The notes: generated from the letters alone by a model not told the origin. A stretch of DNA of 25,136 nucleotides from an uncultured Lachnospiraceae bacterium (GCA_948665105.1 CAPNGW010000001.1:1-25136), one strand, 5' to 3'. Numbered from the stretch's first letter, positions 15,577 through 23,092 are shown. Numbers and translations: made by a program.

Positions 15577-17616
15577 TTATTTCCCTGTATCGTCTGCATT
15601 ATCCTCCGCAAGCCGCTCCGTAATTTTTGAAAGCACGGCCTCCTCCAGGGCTTCCTTGTATCCCTCCATAGTAAGCGCATCATCCCAGTACTCCTCTGGA
15701 AATTCCGCCTTAATGTCGTCGTCATAATAGGCTCCATCCCGGGGCACCCAGAACTCCTTCACAAAGAGGCCGCCGTTGTCATCCCTGGAAATGGTTATCC
15801 TGGCTGGAAATCTGCTGCCGCCCGCTTCCTCCCCCTCATCACCAAAAGCGGCTGCCCGCACCAGCAGGTAAAACACCATGTCCCGGTCTGATTGGATGAG
15901 CTGCTGGAAAAGTGCATATTCCCCGCCGAGAATGGCATGGGCTTCCACCTGATGCCCCGAAGCCCAGGAATCTGCACCATAGTCCAATATTGCTTCCGAT
16001 ATCAGTGCCTCCACCATGTCTGCGGGGTCGTTTAGATTCTGCTGTTCCTCGGGGGCGCCTTGCGCTCCCTCCACCAGGCTGTATTCCGTATCATACAAAT
16101 CTATCTTGGACATGGCCGTACTCTTTAAGAACTCCTCAAGCTCCTTCTGGTATGCTTGATAATCCTCTTCTAACTGCAAAAGCCCCTCCGGAGTCTTAGA
16201 CCTTTCATACAGCGGACCGTAAATCTGCTCCATCTCTTCCCTGTAGAGACTGTAGCTTGCTTCATGCTGCTCTGCCTCCTGGTCTTCCACCAGAGAAAAG
16301 GTACAGCGACCCATATTTTCAATGGTGGCAAAGAGATACATGGCATTTCGCATCATGGTATCTGCATTTTCCATCTCCTCCCTTACAGATATGGGCTCTG
16401 TCTTTTTGTATCGGATAATCAGCTCGTAAGGCTCATGGCTTGTCTGTAGCTGTGTCCCATCATACGCATAGCAGGATAGCCCCGGCAAAATACCAAGGAG
16501 CCGTCCATTTGCACTGGCATCTCCGATGTATGGATTCCGGTTCTCACTTAGAAAACGGTAAAATTCCTCTTTCGATAAGGGCTTGTTCCAAGCGCCCATT
16601 ACGCCACTGTCCCCTCCCAGCCAGCCGCCTTTGCCGCTGGTGGTAAGAAGCGTAACGGATGCAATGAAAAGCACCAAAATTGCCCCGATGCCAATCCAGA
16701 CAGAGGGTTTTTTATATTTCAGCGCATGCCGGATACGCTCTTTTGTGTTGGTCTCCCCAAAGGCCAGAGGTACTGACAGCCCGCTTTCCATGGCAGACAG
16801 CTTCAAAAGGCATTTGGAATAATCACTGCGAATATCCTCTTTGGCATGCTTCAGCACCTGCTCATCACAGGACATTTCCATATCCTTGTTCATCAGGGAG
16901 AAGGCCAGCCACACCAAAGGATTAAACCAGTGAAGTACCACCGCCAGATAGCAGAGTGGCTTTACAATATGGTCCAAACGCCTCCGATGCATCCCCTCGT
17001 GGGCAATCACATAGCTTCGCTCCTGGCCGGTTCCCAAGGGTAGATAAATCCGTGGCCGGAGCAGTCCCAGCAAAAAGGCCGTCTGAATGTAGTCACTCTC
17101 ATAAATGGGTATGGGACAGTCCTCTGCATCCCGGCCGCTTACCAGCGTAGCCGTCCGAAGGCGGTAACGAAGCCTCAGAACCTGAATCACGCCATAAGCC
17201 ATAAACCCCAGCATACCAAGGCCCCACAATATCCCAGCCCTGGCAAAAAGCACCGTAGTCAGATTACTATGACCCTTTGAAACGAGCTCCGGCAAAGGAG
17301 ACCCCTCCTTCGTCTCCACAAGCTTGGCACTTCCCCGGACGATTAGCGTATCCAGGGCTCCAATCCCGGTATCGATTTTCACCCTTCCCCCGGCGTCTCC
17401 GCTCTGGAAGAGGATGGCATCCTCCTTCACCGGAATCAGGCTTACGGGGGATTCTATGGTAATCGGGCACAGCAGCCGGAAAAATACCAGCAGCCATAAA
17501 AAGTATGAATACTTTCTCGGTGCCTTTTTCAGCAAAAGCCGAAGCAGCAGCACCCCGGCAATTACAAAGACGGCACTGAAGCTCATACTTAATATTTTTG
17601 AAAAAATAACATCCAT
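15577..17616 (-). CDS. BlaR1-like M56 family membrane metallopeptidase (second copy)
   Basis: A 679-residue paralogue of the protein at 649-3222. Membrane segments lie at about 10-28, 37-52, 125-147 and 312-328. The zinc motif is HEGMH (206-210) with Glu247 in DMEMSCDE as likely third ligand. The external C-terminal half is rich in glutamate and charged residues, contains no SxxK or KTG penicillin-binding motifs, and differs from that of the first copy, so the two probably sense different signals. It follows its repressor gene by 48 bases, without the overlap seen in the first pair. It lies upstream of the D-Ala-D-Ala carboxypeptidase on the same strand, which is suggestive of a cell-envelope role. 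Confidence 0.85.
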   Translation of the reverse strand: MDVIFSKILSMSFSAVFVIAGVLLLRLLLKKAPRKYSYFLWLLVFFRLLCPITIESPVSLIPVKEDAILFQSGDAGGRVKIDTGIGALDTLIVRGSAKLVETKEGSPLPELVSKGHSNLTTVLFARAGILWGLGMLGFMAYGVIQVLRLRYRLRTATLVSGRDAEDCPIPIYESDYIQTAFLLGLLRPRIYLPLGTGQERSYVIAHEGMHRRRLDHIVKPLCYLAVVLHWFNPLVWLAFSLMNKDMEMSCDEQVLKHAKEDIRSDYSKCLLKLSAMESGLSVPLAFGETNTKERIRHALKYKKPSVWIGIGAILVLFIASVTLLTTSGKGGWLGGDSGVMGAWNKPLSKEEFYRFLSENRNPYIGDASANGRLLGILPGLSCYAYDGTQLQTSHEPYELIIRYKKTEPISVREEMENADTMMRNAMYLFATIENMGRCTFSLVEDQEAEQHEASYSLYREEMEQIYGPLYERSKTPEGLLQLEEDYQAYQKELEEFLKSTAMSKIDLYDTEYSLVEGAQGAPEEQQNLNDPADMVEALISEAILDYGADSWASGHQVEAHAILGGEYALFQQLIQSDRDMVFYLLVRAAAFGDEGEEAGGSRFPARITISRDDNGGLFVKEFWVPRDGAYYDDDIKAEFPEEYWDDALTMEGYKEALEEAVLSKITERLAEDNADDTGK

Positions 17617-17664
17617 GGTGGACCTCCTTTTTCCGAATCCTATGGCATATACGCAATTTACATG

Positions 17665-18024
17665 CTATCTGCTTGCCGCCTCTATCATCTCCTTCAATTC
17701 CTCCGCTTCCGCCTCTGTCAGCTTCTTATCCTTCAGGAAAGCCGCAACGAAGGCAGGCAGGGAATTGCCAAAGCTCTTTTGGAGCAGCGCTTCGCTCTCC
17801 TGCTTTCGCACCTCCTCCTGCTTGACCAGAGAGGTAACCGTGGCATTTTCGTTCTTAAGGATTCCTTTTTCGCAAAGCTTGCGAAGCACTGTGTAGGTGG
17901 TTGCCTTCTTCCAGCCCAAGCGCTCCTGGGACAGCTTCACCAGGGCCGTTGAGTTAATTGGCTCCTGCTCCCACACCAGTTGGGCAAAGCGATATTCTCC
18001 GTCGGCAATTTTCTGTATCTCCAT
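17665..18024 (-). CDS. BlaI/MecI/CopY family transcriptional repressor (second copy)
   Basis: A 119-residue winged-helix repressor, clearly paralogous to the one at 3219-3584: both share the pattern EYRF, a central LGWKKxTTYTVxxKL segment and the ending with QESExLLQ then FLK(D/E)(K/R)KL. Residues in the recognition helix region are conserved, yet the operator half-sites differ between the two operons. The start at 18024 follows AAAGGAGCTG with AGGAG about eight bases away. It should repress its own transcription through the palindrome at 18106-18150 and be released by the M56 protein encoded next. Confidence 0.92.
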   Translation of the reverse strand: MEIQKIADGEYRFAQLVWEQEPINSTALVKLSQERLGWKKATTYTVLRKLCEKGILKNENATVTSLVKQEEVRKQESEALLQKSFGNSLPAFVAAFLKDKKLTEAEAEELKEMIEAASR

Positions 18025-18105
18025 GGCATGCAGCTCCTTTCTGTTGCTTCCTTCTTTACGAAAATCCTTTCCCCTCTGTATGGAAATGGTCTTTCGTGCA
18101 AAGCA

Positions 18106-18150
18106 AACAGGTTTATTGATATAAACCTAGTTTATAACAATAAACCTGTT
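18106..18150 (-). promoter_or_regulatory. Paired operators of the second blaI operon (45-bp inverted repeat)
   Basis: AACAGGTTTATTG at one end is matched by its complement at the other, around a centre containing AAACCTAGTTTAT. Each half is itself a near-dyad (AGGTTTATTGATATAAACCT for the distal one). The promoter-side half overlaps the spacer and -10 and the other lies past the start point, the same plan as at 3606-3659. Confidence 0.75.
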
Positions 18151-18157
18151 ATGTCAA
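18129..18157 (-). promoter_or_regulatory. Promoter of the second blaI-M56 operon
   Basis: Minus strand TTGACA (18152-18157), 17 bases, TAAACT (18129-18134): the identical hexamers and spacing found in the first blaI promoter (3636-3664). Confidence 0.68.
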
Positions 18158-18177
18158 GTGTAAATATTTCCTTGGAT

Positions 18178-18330
18178 TTAACCCTCCATATCGATGAATT
18201 CCGGCTCAGCAAGTCCATACACGCCCATCTCATGAAACAGTCTCGGAATTCCGGTGCCCCATCCTTCAATCAAGTTCATATAAGAAAATGCGTGGGCAAG
18301 CGCACGGTTTCTGAAATGGCCGGTATTACT
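18178..18330 (-). pseudogene. C-terminal remnant of an AlbA_2/HATPase_c_4-type regulator
   Basis: The minus-strand frame ending at the TAA at 18178-18180 reads RNRALAHAFSYMNLIEGWG, then TGIPRLFHEMGVYGLAEPEF. This is the conserved C-terminal segment of the 'putative transcriptional regulator/ATP-dependent helicase-like' proteins with AlbA_2 (AAA_4) and HATPase_c_4 domains, in which RNxxLAxxF, LIExWGTGIxRI and GLPEPEF are landmarks. Only about 45 residues remain; the frame meets the permease fragment near 18328-18330, which looks like a deletion junction. The assignment rests on motif memory, not a database search. Confidence 0.65.
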
Positions 18331-18520
18331 TGCCAACAGCCGCAATACAGATAACAGAAATCAGCGCCCCCGTGGACACGTCAATGTTGGATGTAATAAT
18401 AATGTTCATGCCGATGGCGGCAATCAATATGCAGTTGAAAGAGTTTAACAGGCTCATCCGGTTATTGGTGGTATAGAAGCCCTTGGCAAATATCGCCAGA
18501 AAGATAAGCATTGCCACCAA
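18326..18520 (-). pseudogene. N-terminal remnant of a sugar ABC transporter permease (RbsC-like)
   Basis: The frame reads a first membrane helix (AMLIFLAIFAKGFYTT), then SLLNSFNCILIAAIGMNIII and TSNIDVSTGALISV, matching the start of ribose/galactose-type permeases, where NLLN, ALGMxxVI and GGIDLSVGS are typical. It stops after about 65 residues where a full permease has about 320. The first residues probably lie further upstream (in-frame codons continue to about 18562), but no convincing start codon remains. It follows the ATPase fragment in the order expected of an importer operon. Confidence 0.72.
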
Positions 18521-18596
18521 AAAAAGGCCAGATAAAATTCGGTGGTCTGAAACACCGCTTTTTTCTTATTTGTCGAATTTATTTCTCTCTGCCCCC

Positions 18597-18785
18597 CTAA
18601 ACCGTTTGTTCCTGTTTGGATTCCAGGTCCACCGTCAGGATTTTTTCCTGAATCACTTCCTCCCGGTCAAAGCATCCCGCCAGCCGTCCGCCCTTCATGA
18701 CATAGATGTGGTCACACATACCCATAAGCCCATATTTCCCCCAGTCCTCAGACACATATACACAAGTCTGGCCCGTGGAGAACAT
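18597..18785 (-). pseudogene. C-terminal remnant of a sugar ABC transporter ATP-binding protein (RbsA/MglA-like)
   Basis: About 60 residues remain, reading VYVSEDWGKYGLMGMCDHIY, then VMKGGRLAGCFDREEVIQEK and ILTVD. This corresponds to the end of the second ATPase domain of monosaccharide importers, where SSELxELLGMCDRIxVMxxG and REExTQEKIL are typical. The Walker A, signature and Walker B motifs are all gone, so it cannot work. Upstream of 18785 the frame runs into stop codons at an abrupt break. Confidence 0.72.
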
Positions 18786-18937
18786 GGAAAATCAAAATTA
18801 GTTTTTATAAAATGTAAAACCTTCCTCCCTTGACCTTTTCCTTTGTTTCCTATAAATTGCTAATACATTGAGTCTATGAATGAGTAAGCTGTGAACGTCG
18901 CAGTAAAAAAATTGATTTGTGTTCATATAAACCCATA

Positions 18938-19008
18938 TTCTATATAGAAAATTGAACAAATTCGTTGATGCTCTTGTTCGATTTCAGTATAATAAGGCTA
19001 GAGCTCTA
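18938..19008 (+). promoter_or_regulatory. Promoter and palindromes ahead of the antitoxin gene
   Basis: TTGATG (18965-18970), 17 bases, TATAAT (18988-18993) form a promoter starting near 19000. Around it are three dyads: TTCTATATAGAA (18938-18949, perfect), TTGAACAA/TTGTTCGA (18952-18959 and 18974-18981, one mismatch) flanking the -35, and TAGAGCTCTA (18999-19008, perfect) at the start point. Such sites suit autoregulation by a toxin-antitoxin pair. The 18786-18937 stretch upstream shows no gene. Confidence 0.55.
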
Positions 19009-19027
19009 CATTCTAAAAGGAGGTACT

Positions 19028-19162
19028 ATGTATGTCAATTTCGTTGCAAAGCTGTCCAATCCCAACGCAGACCGTGTTGAAATGGCAAAATCCCTTCTCG
19101 GTGTAATCCCTGCTGATATCACATTGGGTGAAGCACGTGCAGAAAGGGTAGATAGCTTATGA
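19028..19162 (+). CDS. Small antitoxin-like protein upstream of a PIN toxin remnant
   Basis: A 44-residue frame with an excellent ribosome site (AAAAGGAGG, five bases from the ATG). The product reads MYVNFVAKLSNPNADRVEMA, then KSLLGVIPADITLGEARAER, VDSL. The ATG of a PIN-type toxin overlaps its stop codon (ATGA), the usual order and coupling of type II antitoxin-toxin pairs, so it is called an antitoxin mainly from position; the sequence itself is not a family I can name. The segment EARAERVDSL resembles the toxin-binding tail of short antitoxins. It may be intact although its partner is not. Confidence 0.55.
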   Translation: MYVNFVAKLSNPNADRVEMAKSLLGVIPADITLGEARAERVDSL

Positions 19163-19221
19163 AAGCATTGATTGATACATGTGTCATTGTGGATGTCCTG
19201 CAAAAGCGGGAACCACATTAG
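19159..19221 (+). pseudogene. Truncated PIN-domain (VapC-like) toxin
   Basis: The frame begins MKALIDTCVIVDVLQKREPH and then stops. MKxLIDTxVIxDxLxxRxPF is the standard start of PIN-domain ribonucleases, including the first catalytic aspartate (Asp6). The remaining roughly 110 residues, with the other acidic residues of the active site, are missing and no continuation is visible in other frames before the aldo/keto reductase. It is therefore inactive. Confidence 0.72.
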
Positions 19222-19243
19222 CTCTCCCATCATAGACATTATA

Positions 19244-19292
19244 AATCCCCCACAAGAGGCAGAAATTACTTTCCTGTCCCTTATGGGGGATT
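19244..19292. terminator. Long hairpin between convergent toxin remnant and aldo/keto reductase gene
   Basis: AATCCCCC (19244-19251) pairs with GGGGGATT (19285-19292), and much of the interior also pairs (AAG.GGCAG with CTGTCC.TT). Only weak T-rich tails follow on either strand. A bidirectional terminator is the simplest reading; the end of a small mobile element is an alternative. Confidence 0.5.
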
Positions 19293-19313
19293 CGTTATTA
19301 TCCTGTGCTATTC

Positions 19314-20450
19314 CTACACCTTCGCTCTGGCCTCATCCAGCTCCTTCTGTACCTTCTTTAAGTCCTCCCTGATGCTGATATGCTGGGGACAGACGCTCTC
19401 ACATTTGCCGCAGGCAACGCAGTTTTTGGGCTTTGCTTCCTCCTTCATCTCCTGCTCCCAGGTAAATCTGGCCACTCCGTAGCTGCCATAAATATGGTAT
19501 TCGTTCCAGACTCTGAAGCTGTCGGGAATGCTGACTCCCACCGGACAGGGCATACAGTACCGACATCCGGTACAGCCGTTTTGCACCCGGCTCCTAAGGG
19601 TCTCTACCACATCCTTAATCATAGCGTCCTCTTTTTCACTTAGGGGGCGGAAATTTTCAAAGGTCTTAAGGTTATCCAGCGTCTGCTCCATGGTACTCAC
19701 GCCGCTTAAAATCACCTTCACGTTGGAATGGCTTCCCACCCAGCGCAGGGCATAGGAGGCAATGGAGGCATCAGGGTTCGCCGCTGCAAATTTTTCATTA
19801 ATATCCTCTGCAAAGCCTGCAAGGCTTCCACCCCGCACCGGCTCCATAATCACCAGAGGGATGCCCAGCTTTTCTGCCAGCGCATAGCCCTTGTCGCCGG
19901 CCTGTACCTCCGTGTCCATATAGTTGTACTGAATCTGGCAGAAATCCCAGTTGTAGTATGTAAGAATCTCCTCAAACACTTCATATTCGTCGTGGAAGGA
20001 GAAGCCCAAATACTTAATCTTACCCTGCCTGCGGAGCTCTTCACAAAACTCAATCAGCTTAAACTCCTTCACCTTCTCCCAGGACTTTTTATTCAGAGCA
20101 TGCAGCAAATAGAAATCCACGTAATCCATCTGAAGCCGTGAAAGCTGCTCTTCAAAAATGCGGGGTGCATCCTCAGGCTTCTCCACCAGCCATACCGGCA
20201 GCTTGGTTGCCAGATAGAAGGAATCCCGGTCATACTTACGAAGAAGCCTTCCCGTTACCTCCTCGCTCTTGCCGTTCAGGTAGCCGTAGGCCGTATCGTA
20301 GTAGTTGACTCCAGCCGCGTAAGCTGCATCCAGCATTTTCTCTGTGGCGGCCTCATCAATGCTGCCGTCTGCAAGGGTTGGAAAGCGCATACATCCAAAG
20401 CCCAGAAGACTTGGCTTCGCCCCCAGCCTGTTCATTTCTCTTTTTTCCAT
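19314..20450 (-). CDS. Aldo/keto reductase with C-terminal 4Fe-4S ferredoxin domain
   Basis: A 378-residue oxidoreductase. The N-terminal TIM barrel has the catalytic residues of the aldo/keto reductase family: Asp52 and the tyrosine in DTAYGY, Lys83 in ATKLP and His117 in YLLHALN. The C-terminal part carries two cysteine clusters, CTGCRYCMPCP and CVACGKCESVCP, which should bind iron-sulfur clusters. Such fused proteins are common in anaerobic Clostridia; substrate and electron donor are unknown. The start at 20450 is supported by AGGAGAGAGGA just upstream. It was probably a neighbour of the MATE gene before the restriction-modification island inserted. Confidence 0.95.
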   Translation of the reverse strand: MEKREMNRLGAKPSLLGFGCMRFPTLADGSIDEAATEKMLDAAYAAGVNYYDTAYGYLNGKSEEVTGRLLRKYDRDSFYLATKLPVWLVEKPEDAPRIFEEQLSRLQMDYVDFYLLHALNKKSWEKVKEFKLIEFCEELRRQGKIKYLGFSFHDEYEVFEEILTYYNWDFCQIQYNYMDTEVQAGDKGYALAEKLGIPLVIMEPVRGGSLAGFAEDINEKFAAANPDASIASYALRWVGSHSNVKVILSGVSTMEQTLDNLKTFENFRPLSEKEDAMIKDVVETLRSRVQNGCTGCRYCMPCPVGVSIPDSFRVWNEYHIYGSYGVARFTWEQEMKEEAKPKNCVACGKCESVCPQHISIREDLKKVQKELDEARAKV

Positions 20451-20510
20451 GTCCTCTCTCCTTCTAATTTTTTATTCATCTTAATAATGCATTTCCTTCA
20501 AAGTATCCTG

Positions 20511-21374
20511 CTATTTTGTAAGTTCCTGTATAATTCCATGCTCCATATCATCTATACTGTATACATGTTCCATGGCCTCGAATGTTTCCCTCAGATTCCC
20601 TCTGGCACTCTTCCATCCAATTCCATCGGTAAACCACACAAAGGTAAATCCATCTATAGTGTCAGCCTCCTGCGAAAGCATCTTGTAGCTTCTTGCGGTT
20701 TCATTCAACTTTGAACCACCTCCACCATAGAAGTTGGTTTCAATACCATAAATCATCGTATCTGTCTTAATTACAAAATCAAATCTCTTCGCAGCTTTCC
20801 CCTGATTAGAAAGTTCGGATAAATCAATATTCCACTTTTCTTCAATATCTTTTAAGTACATTTCCTTGAAATAACTTACATTCTTTTCAAATCCTGCTGC
20901 CACAATGTACTTCTCAACCAAATCCTCCATCTGGTGCCCACCACGATTCTTACGGCCATTAGAGTCCAATCCAGTTTCGATACCCAATGCATAATCCACA
21001 AGATTGTTTACCAAACGATTTGCAATCATATCAAATAATCCCGTCTTACGCATAAATACCTTGTACTGCTCCACGCCGTAATTCATATTCTTGAAATTAT
21101 ACAAAAATGCACCTTCTTCATCCTGTGCATATATTTCATATCCTCTCACCGCAAGAAGCAGCGGAACGCATTGCAATGTTTCCGGATACTTTGTCACTAT
21201 CTTCTCAAAATCTTCCTCAATACTTTTAGAACCAATCAATGAATTTAAAATATTCAATTCTACCTTGATTTCGTCTACATTTCTTACGACCTTTTCAAAG
21301 TCGATATAGTAATCATAGCTTGATATACTTGGTCTGAACTTACTCAACCATTCATCAAAATTTCTATTTGTCAT
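20511..21374 (-). CDS. DpnII/MboI-family type II restriction endonuclease (GATC)
   Basis: Expected to cut unmethylated GATC. The 287 residues show the DpnII-family landmarks: KNRGGHQMEDLVEKY (142-156), FDFVI with Asp199, and GIETNFYGGGGSKLNETARSY (Glu212). In this family the usual PD-(D/E)xK lysine position reads ExN, as here, so this is not a defect. Length agrees with DpnII (about 288). It is the third gene of the operon: its start overlaps the end of the DpnA-like gene by 11 bases, with the AGAAGGAAG site inside that gene. Base composition is clearly more AT-rich than the flanking host genes. Confidence 0.93.
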   Translation of the reverse strand: MTNRNFDEWLSKFRPSISSYDYYIDFEKVVRNVDEIKVELNILNSLIGSKSIEEDFEKIVTKYPETLQCVPLLLAVRGYEIYAQDEEGAFLYNFKNMNYGVEQYKVFMRKTGLFDMIANRLVNNLVDYALGIETGLDSNGRKNRGGHQMEDLVEKYIVAAGFEKNVSYFKEMYLKDIEEKWNIDLSELSNQGKAAKRFDFVIKTDTMIYGIETNFYGGGGSKLNETARSYKMLSQEADTIDGFTFVWFTDGIGWKSARGNLRETFEAMEHVYSIDDMEHGIIQELTK

Positions 21375-22167
21375 TTGCTTCCTTCTCCAATCTTTTCTTG
21401 GATATCTCCAAGTATTCTTCGCTCACATCTAATCCAATAAACTTCCGTCCAAATCGTACCGCCTCTACTCCTGTAGTTCCAGAACCGCAAAAAGGATCCA
21501 AAATAACTTGTCCTTCCTCTGTAGACGCAAGTACAATTCTTTCCAGCAGATATTCCGGCTTCTGCGTTGGATGCTTGCCTTCTGTTTTCTCAGAAGGTTT
21601 CGTCAACGCGCCTGTCCATACATCCTTCATCTGCTTTCCATCATTCATTTCTTTCATCTTCTGATAATTAAAAAAATGCCGGGACTTCTTCTCATTATTC
21701 TTTGCCCATAAAATGGTTTCCGTAGAATGCGTGAAGCATCGACATGCTAAGTTTGGTGGTGGATTTGTTTTCTGCCATGTTATGTTATTGATTATCTTGA
21801 AGCCTTCCTGCTCCAATGCCATACCAATCGAATATATATTGTGCAGCGTTCCTGATATCCAAATCGTGCCGTCTGGCTTCAGTACTTTTTTACATAACTT
21901 AATCCACTTTCTGTTAAACTTGTGTTTGTCTTCGACGCTGGTTCCATTTTCTGAAAGCTTATCCCATGAACCTTTATTTACCGAAACCATCTTTCCGCCC
22001 TGGCAGGTAATGCCATCATTACTTAAAAAATACGGCGGATCTGCAAATATCATATCCACAGATTCCAGTTTCATCTTTGTTAGAATTTTGAAGGAATCAC
22101 CTAATATCAACTGTGACTCTTCCGTCTCAAAGTATAATGGCACTTTTTTTGTAAATAAGTTCTCCAT
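21364..22167 (-). CDS. dpnA: DpnA-like adenine-specific DNA methyltransferase of the GATC system
   Basis: In DpnII systems this second methylase modifies GATC also in single-stranded DNA, protecting incoming transforming DNA. The 267-residue product has the N6-adenine motif DPPY (43-46) before the SAM-binding DPFCGSGTT (224-232), the beta-class order. The segments GTLHNIYSIGMALEQEGFKI, ITWQKTNPPPNL and HPTQKPEYLLERI closely resemble DpnA. It begins 13 bases after the Dam-type gene, with AGAGGGG as ribosome site, and overlaps the endonuclease gene. Confidence 0.93.
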   Translation of the reverse strand: MENLFTKKVPLYFETEESQLILGDSFKILTKMKLESVDMIFADPPYFLSNDGITCQGGKMVSVNKGSWDKLSENGTSVEDKHKFNRKWIKLCKKVLKPDGTIWISGTLHNIYSIGMALEQEGFKIINNITWQKTNPPPNLACRCFTHSTETILWAKNNEKKSRHFFNYQKMKEMNDGKQMKDVWTGALTKPSEKTEGKHPTQKPEYLLERIVLASTEEGQVILDPFCGSGTTGVEAVRFGRKFIGLDVSEEYLEISKKRLEKEANDK

Positions 22168-22180
22168 TATCCCGACCCCT

Positions 22181-23014
22181 CTAATAATTGCATATGATTA
22201 CTTCCTCACCAACTCTGCCCCTTGCATCTGAATTAATCATACGCTTTACACTTACAACATCTATCTTGTAACCCTTGTTACCATACAGCTCATTTATCAA
22301 GTCTGTATTATGATTTGTGAGCATACAGTAACAGCCTCTGGCTGTTAATTCATCAAAAAGGTTAGCCAGTCGTTTATGGCTTTCTATATCAAATCCCTCT
22401 TTTGTGTATGACTCAAAAGAAGTAGGATTCAGTGGTGCATATGGGCTGTCTATAAATACAAAATCGCTCTTCACTGCATCCTTACAAGCCACTTCAAAAT
22501 CACCATCTATAATAGTTACTCCCTGCAAGAACTTTGAAATAGCCATAATAACCTCTTCATCAACTGAAGCCCTACGGCTATTGTTATACGGAACATTAAA
22601 TAATCCTTTGCCATTTACCCGATACAAACCATTAAAACAATGCTTATTGATAAATACAAACAATGCAGCCAGCTCCACATCATATTCTGCTTTCATCAGC
22701 TTGTCATTGTAATGCTCTCTGAGAAAATAATAATACTCCTTACCATCCTCCCACATTTCCGTATCAAGCCTGCTCACAGCCTTCAGGAATTTTTCCGGTG
22801 CGTTACATATTTGCTTGTAAGCATTTATCAACGCCTTGTTGATGTCATTTATCAGAGCGTTTGCAGGTAGCAATTCAAATATTACTGCACCGCCACCCAC
22901 AAATGGCTCATAATAATTATTATATTCTTCAGGCATTCTCCCCTTTATTTGTGGAAGCAGCTGACGTTTACCGCCAGCCCATTTTACAAATGGAGAGACA
23001 CTTGAACTACTCAT
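22181..23014 (-). CDS. dpnM: Dam/DpnM-type adenine-specific DNA methyltransferase
   Basis: Methylates adenine in double-stranded GATC to protect the host. The 277-residue protein has the alpha-class order: FVKWAGGKRQLLPQI (motif X) at 9-23, YYEPFVGGGAVIFEL (motif I) at 34-48, HCFNGLYRVNGKGLFNVPY, and the catalytic motif IV at 189-192. Motif IV reads DSPY rather than the usual DPPY, which is worth noting although the Asp, Pro and Tyr are kept. It is the first gene of the operon dpnM-dpnA-dpnII, read from the promoter at 23064-23092; AGAGGAA precedes the ATG. Confidence 0.93.
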   Translation of the reverse strand: MSSSSVSPFVKWAGGKRQLLPQIKGRMPEEYNNYYEPFVGGGAVIFELLPANALINDINKALINAYKQICNAPEKFLKAVSRLDTEMWEDGKEYYYFLREHYNDKLMKAEYDVELAALFVFINKHCFNGLYRVNGKGLFNVPYNNSRRASVDEEVIMAISKFLQGVTIIDGDFEVACKDAVKSDFVFIDSPYAPLNPTSFESYTKEGFDIESHKRLANLFDELTARGCYCMLTNHNTDLINELYGNKGYKIDVVSVKRMINSDARGRVGEEVIICNY

Positions 23015-23032
23015 TCTGATTCCTCTTCTCTA

Positions 23033-23048
23033 TGTCCACAAATGGACA
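23033..23048. promoter_or_regulatory. Palindrome in the dpnM leader
   Basis: TGTCCA-N4-TGGACA is a perfect 6+6 inverted repeat. It lies just after the expected transcription start (about 23057) and about 18 bases before the dpnM start codon. It may be an operator or an RNA hairpin near the ribosome site. Confidence 0.5.
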
Positions 23049-23063
23049 ATCTTTTACATATTT

Positions 23064-23092
23064 ATTATACTTGCAAACATACAAAATAACAA
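23064..23092 (-). promoter_or_regulatory. Promoter of the DpnII-type operon
   Basis: Minus strand TTGTTA (23087-23092), a 17-base spacer, and perfect TATAAT (23064-23069). A TTCAC-N5-GTGAA site lies eight bases upstream of the -35, a position fit for an activator. Confidence 0.65.

Noticed and set aside
17267..17656. 129-codon minus-strand frame at the start of the second M56 gene
   Set aside because: Out-of-frame shadow of the M56 gene; the M56 frame carries the conserved motifs.
18597..18785. Small intact protein gene
   Set aside because: The sequence matches only the end of an ABC ATPase and has no start site; it is a fragment.
21364..22167. Phage-type solitary methylase
   Set aside because: Its overlap with a DpnII-family endonuclease gene and close resemblance to DpnA place it firmly in a restriction-modification operon.
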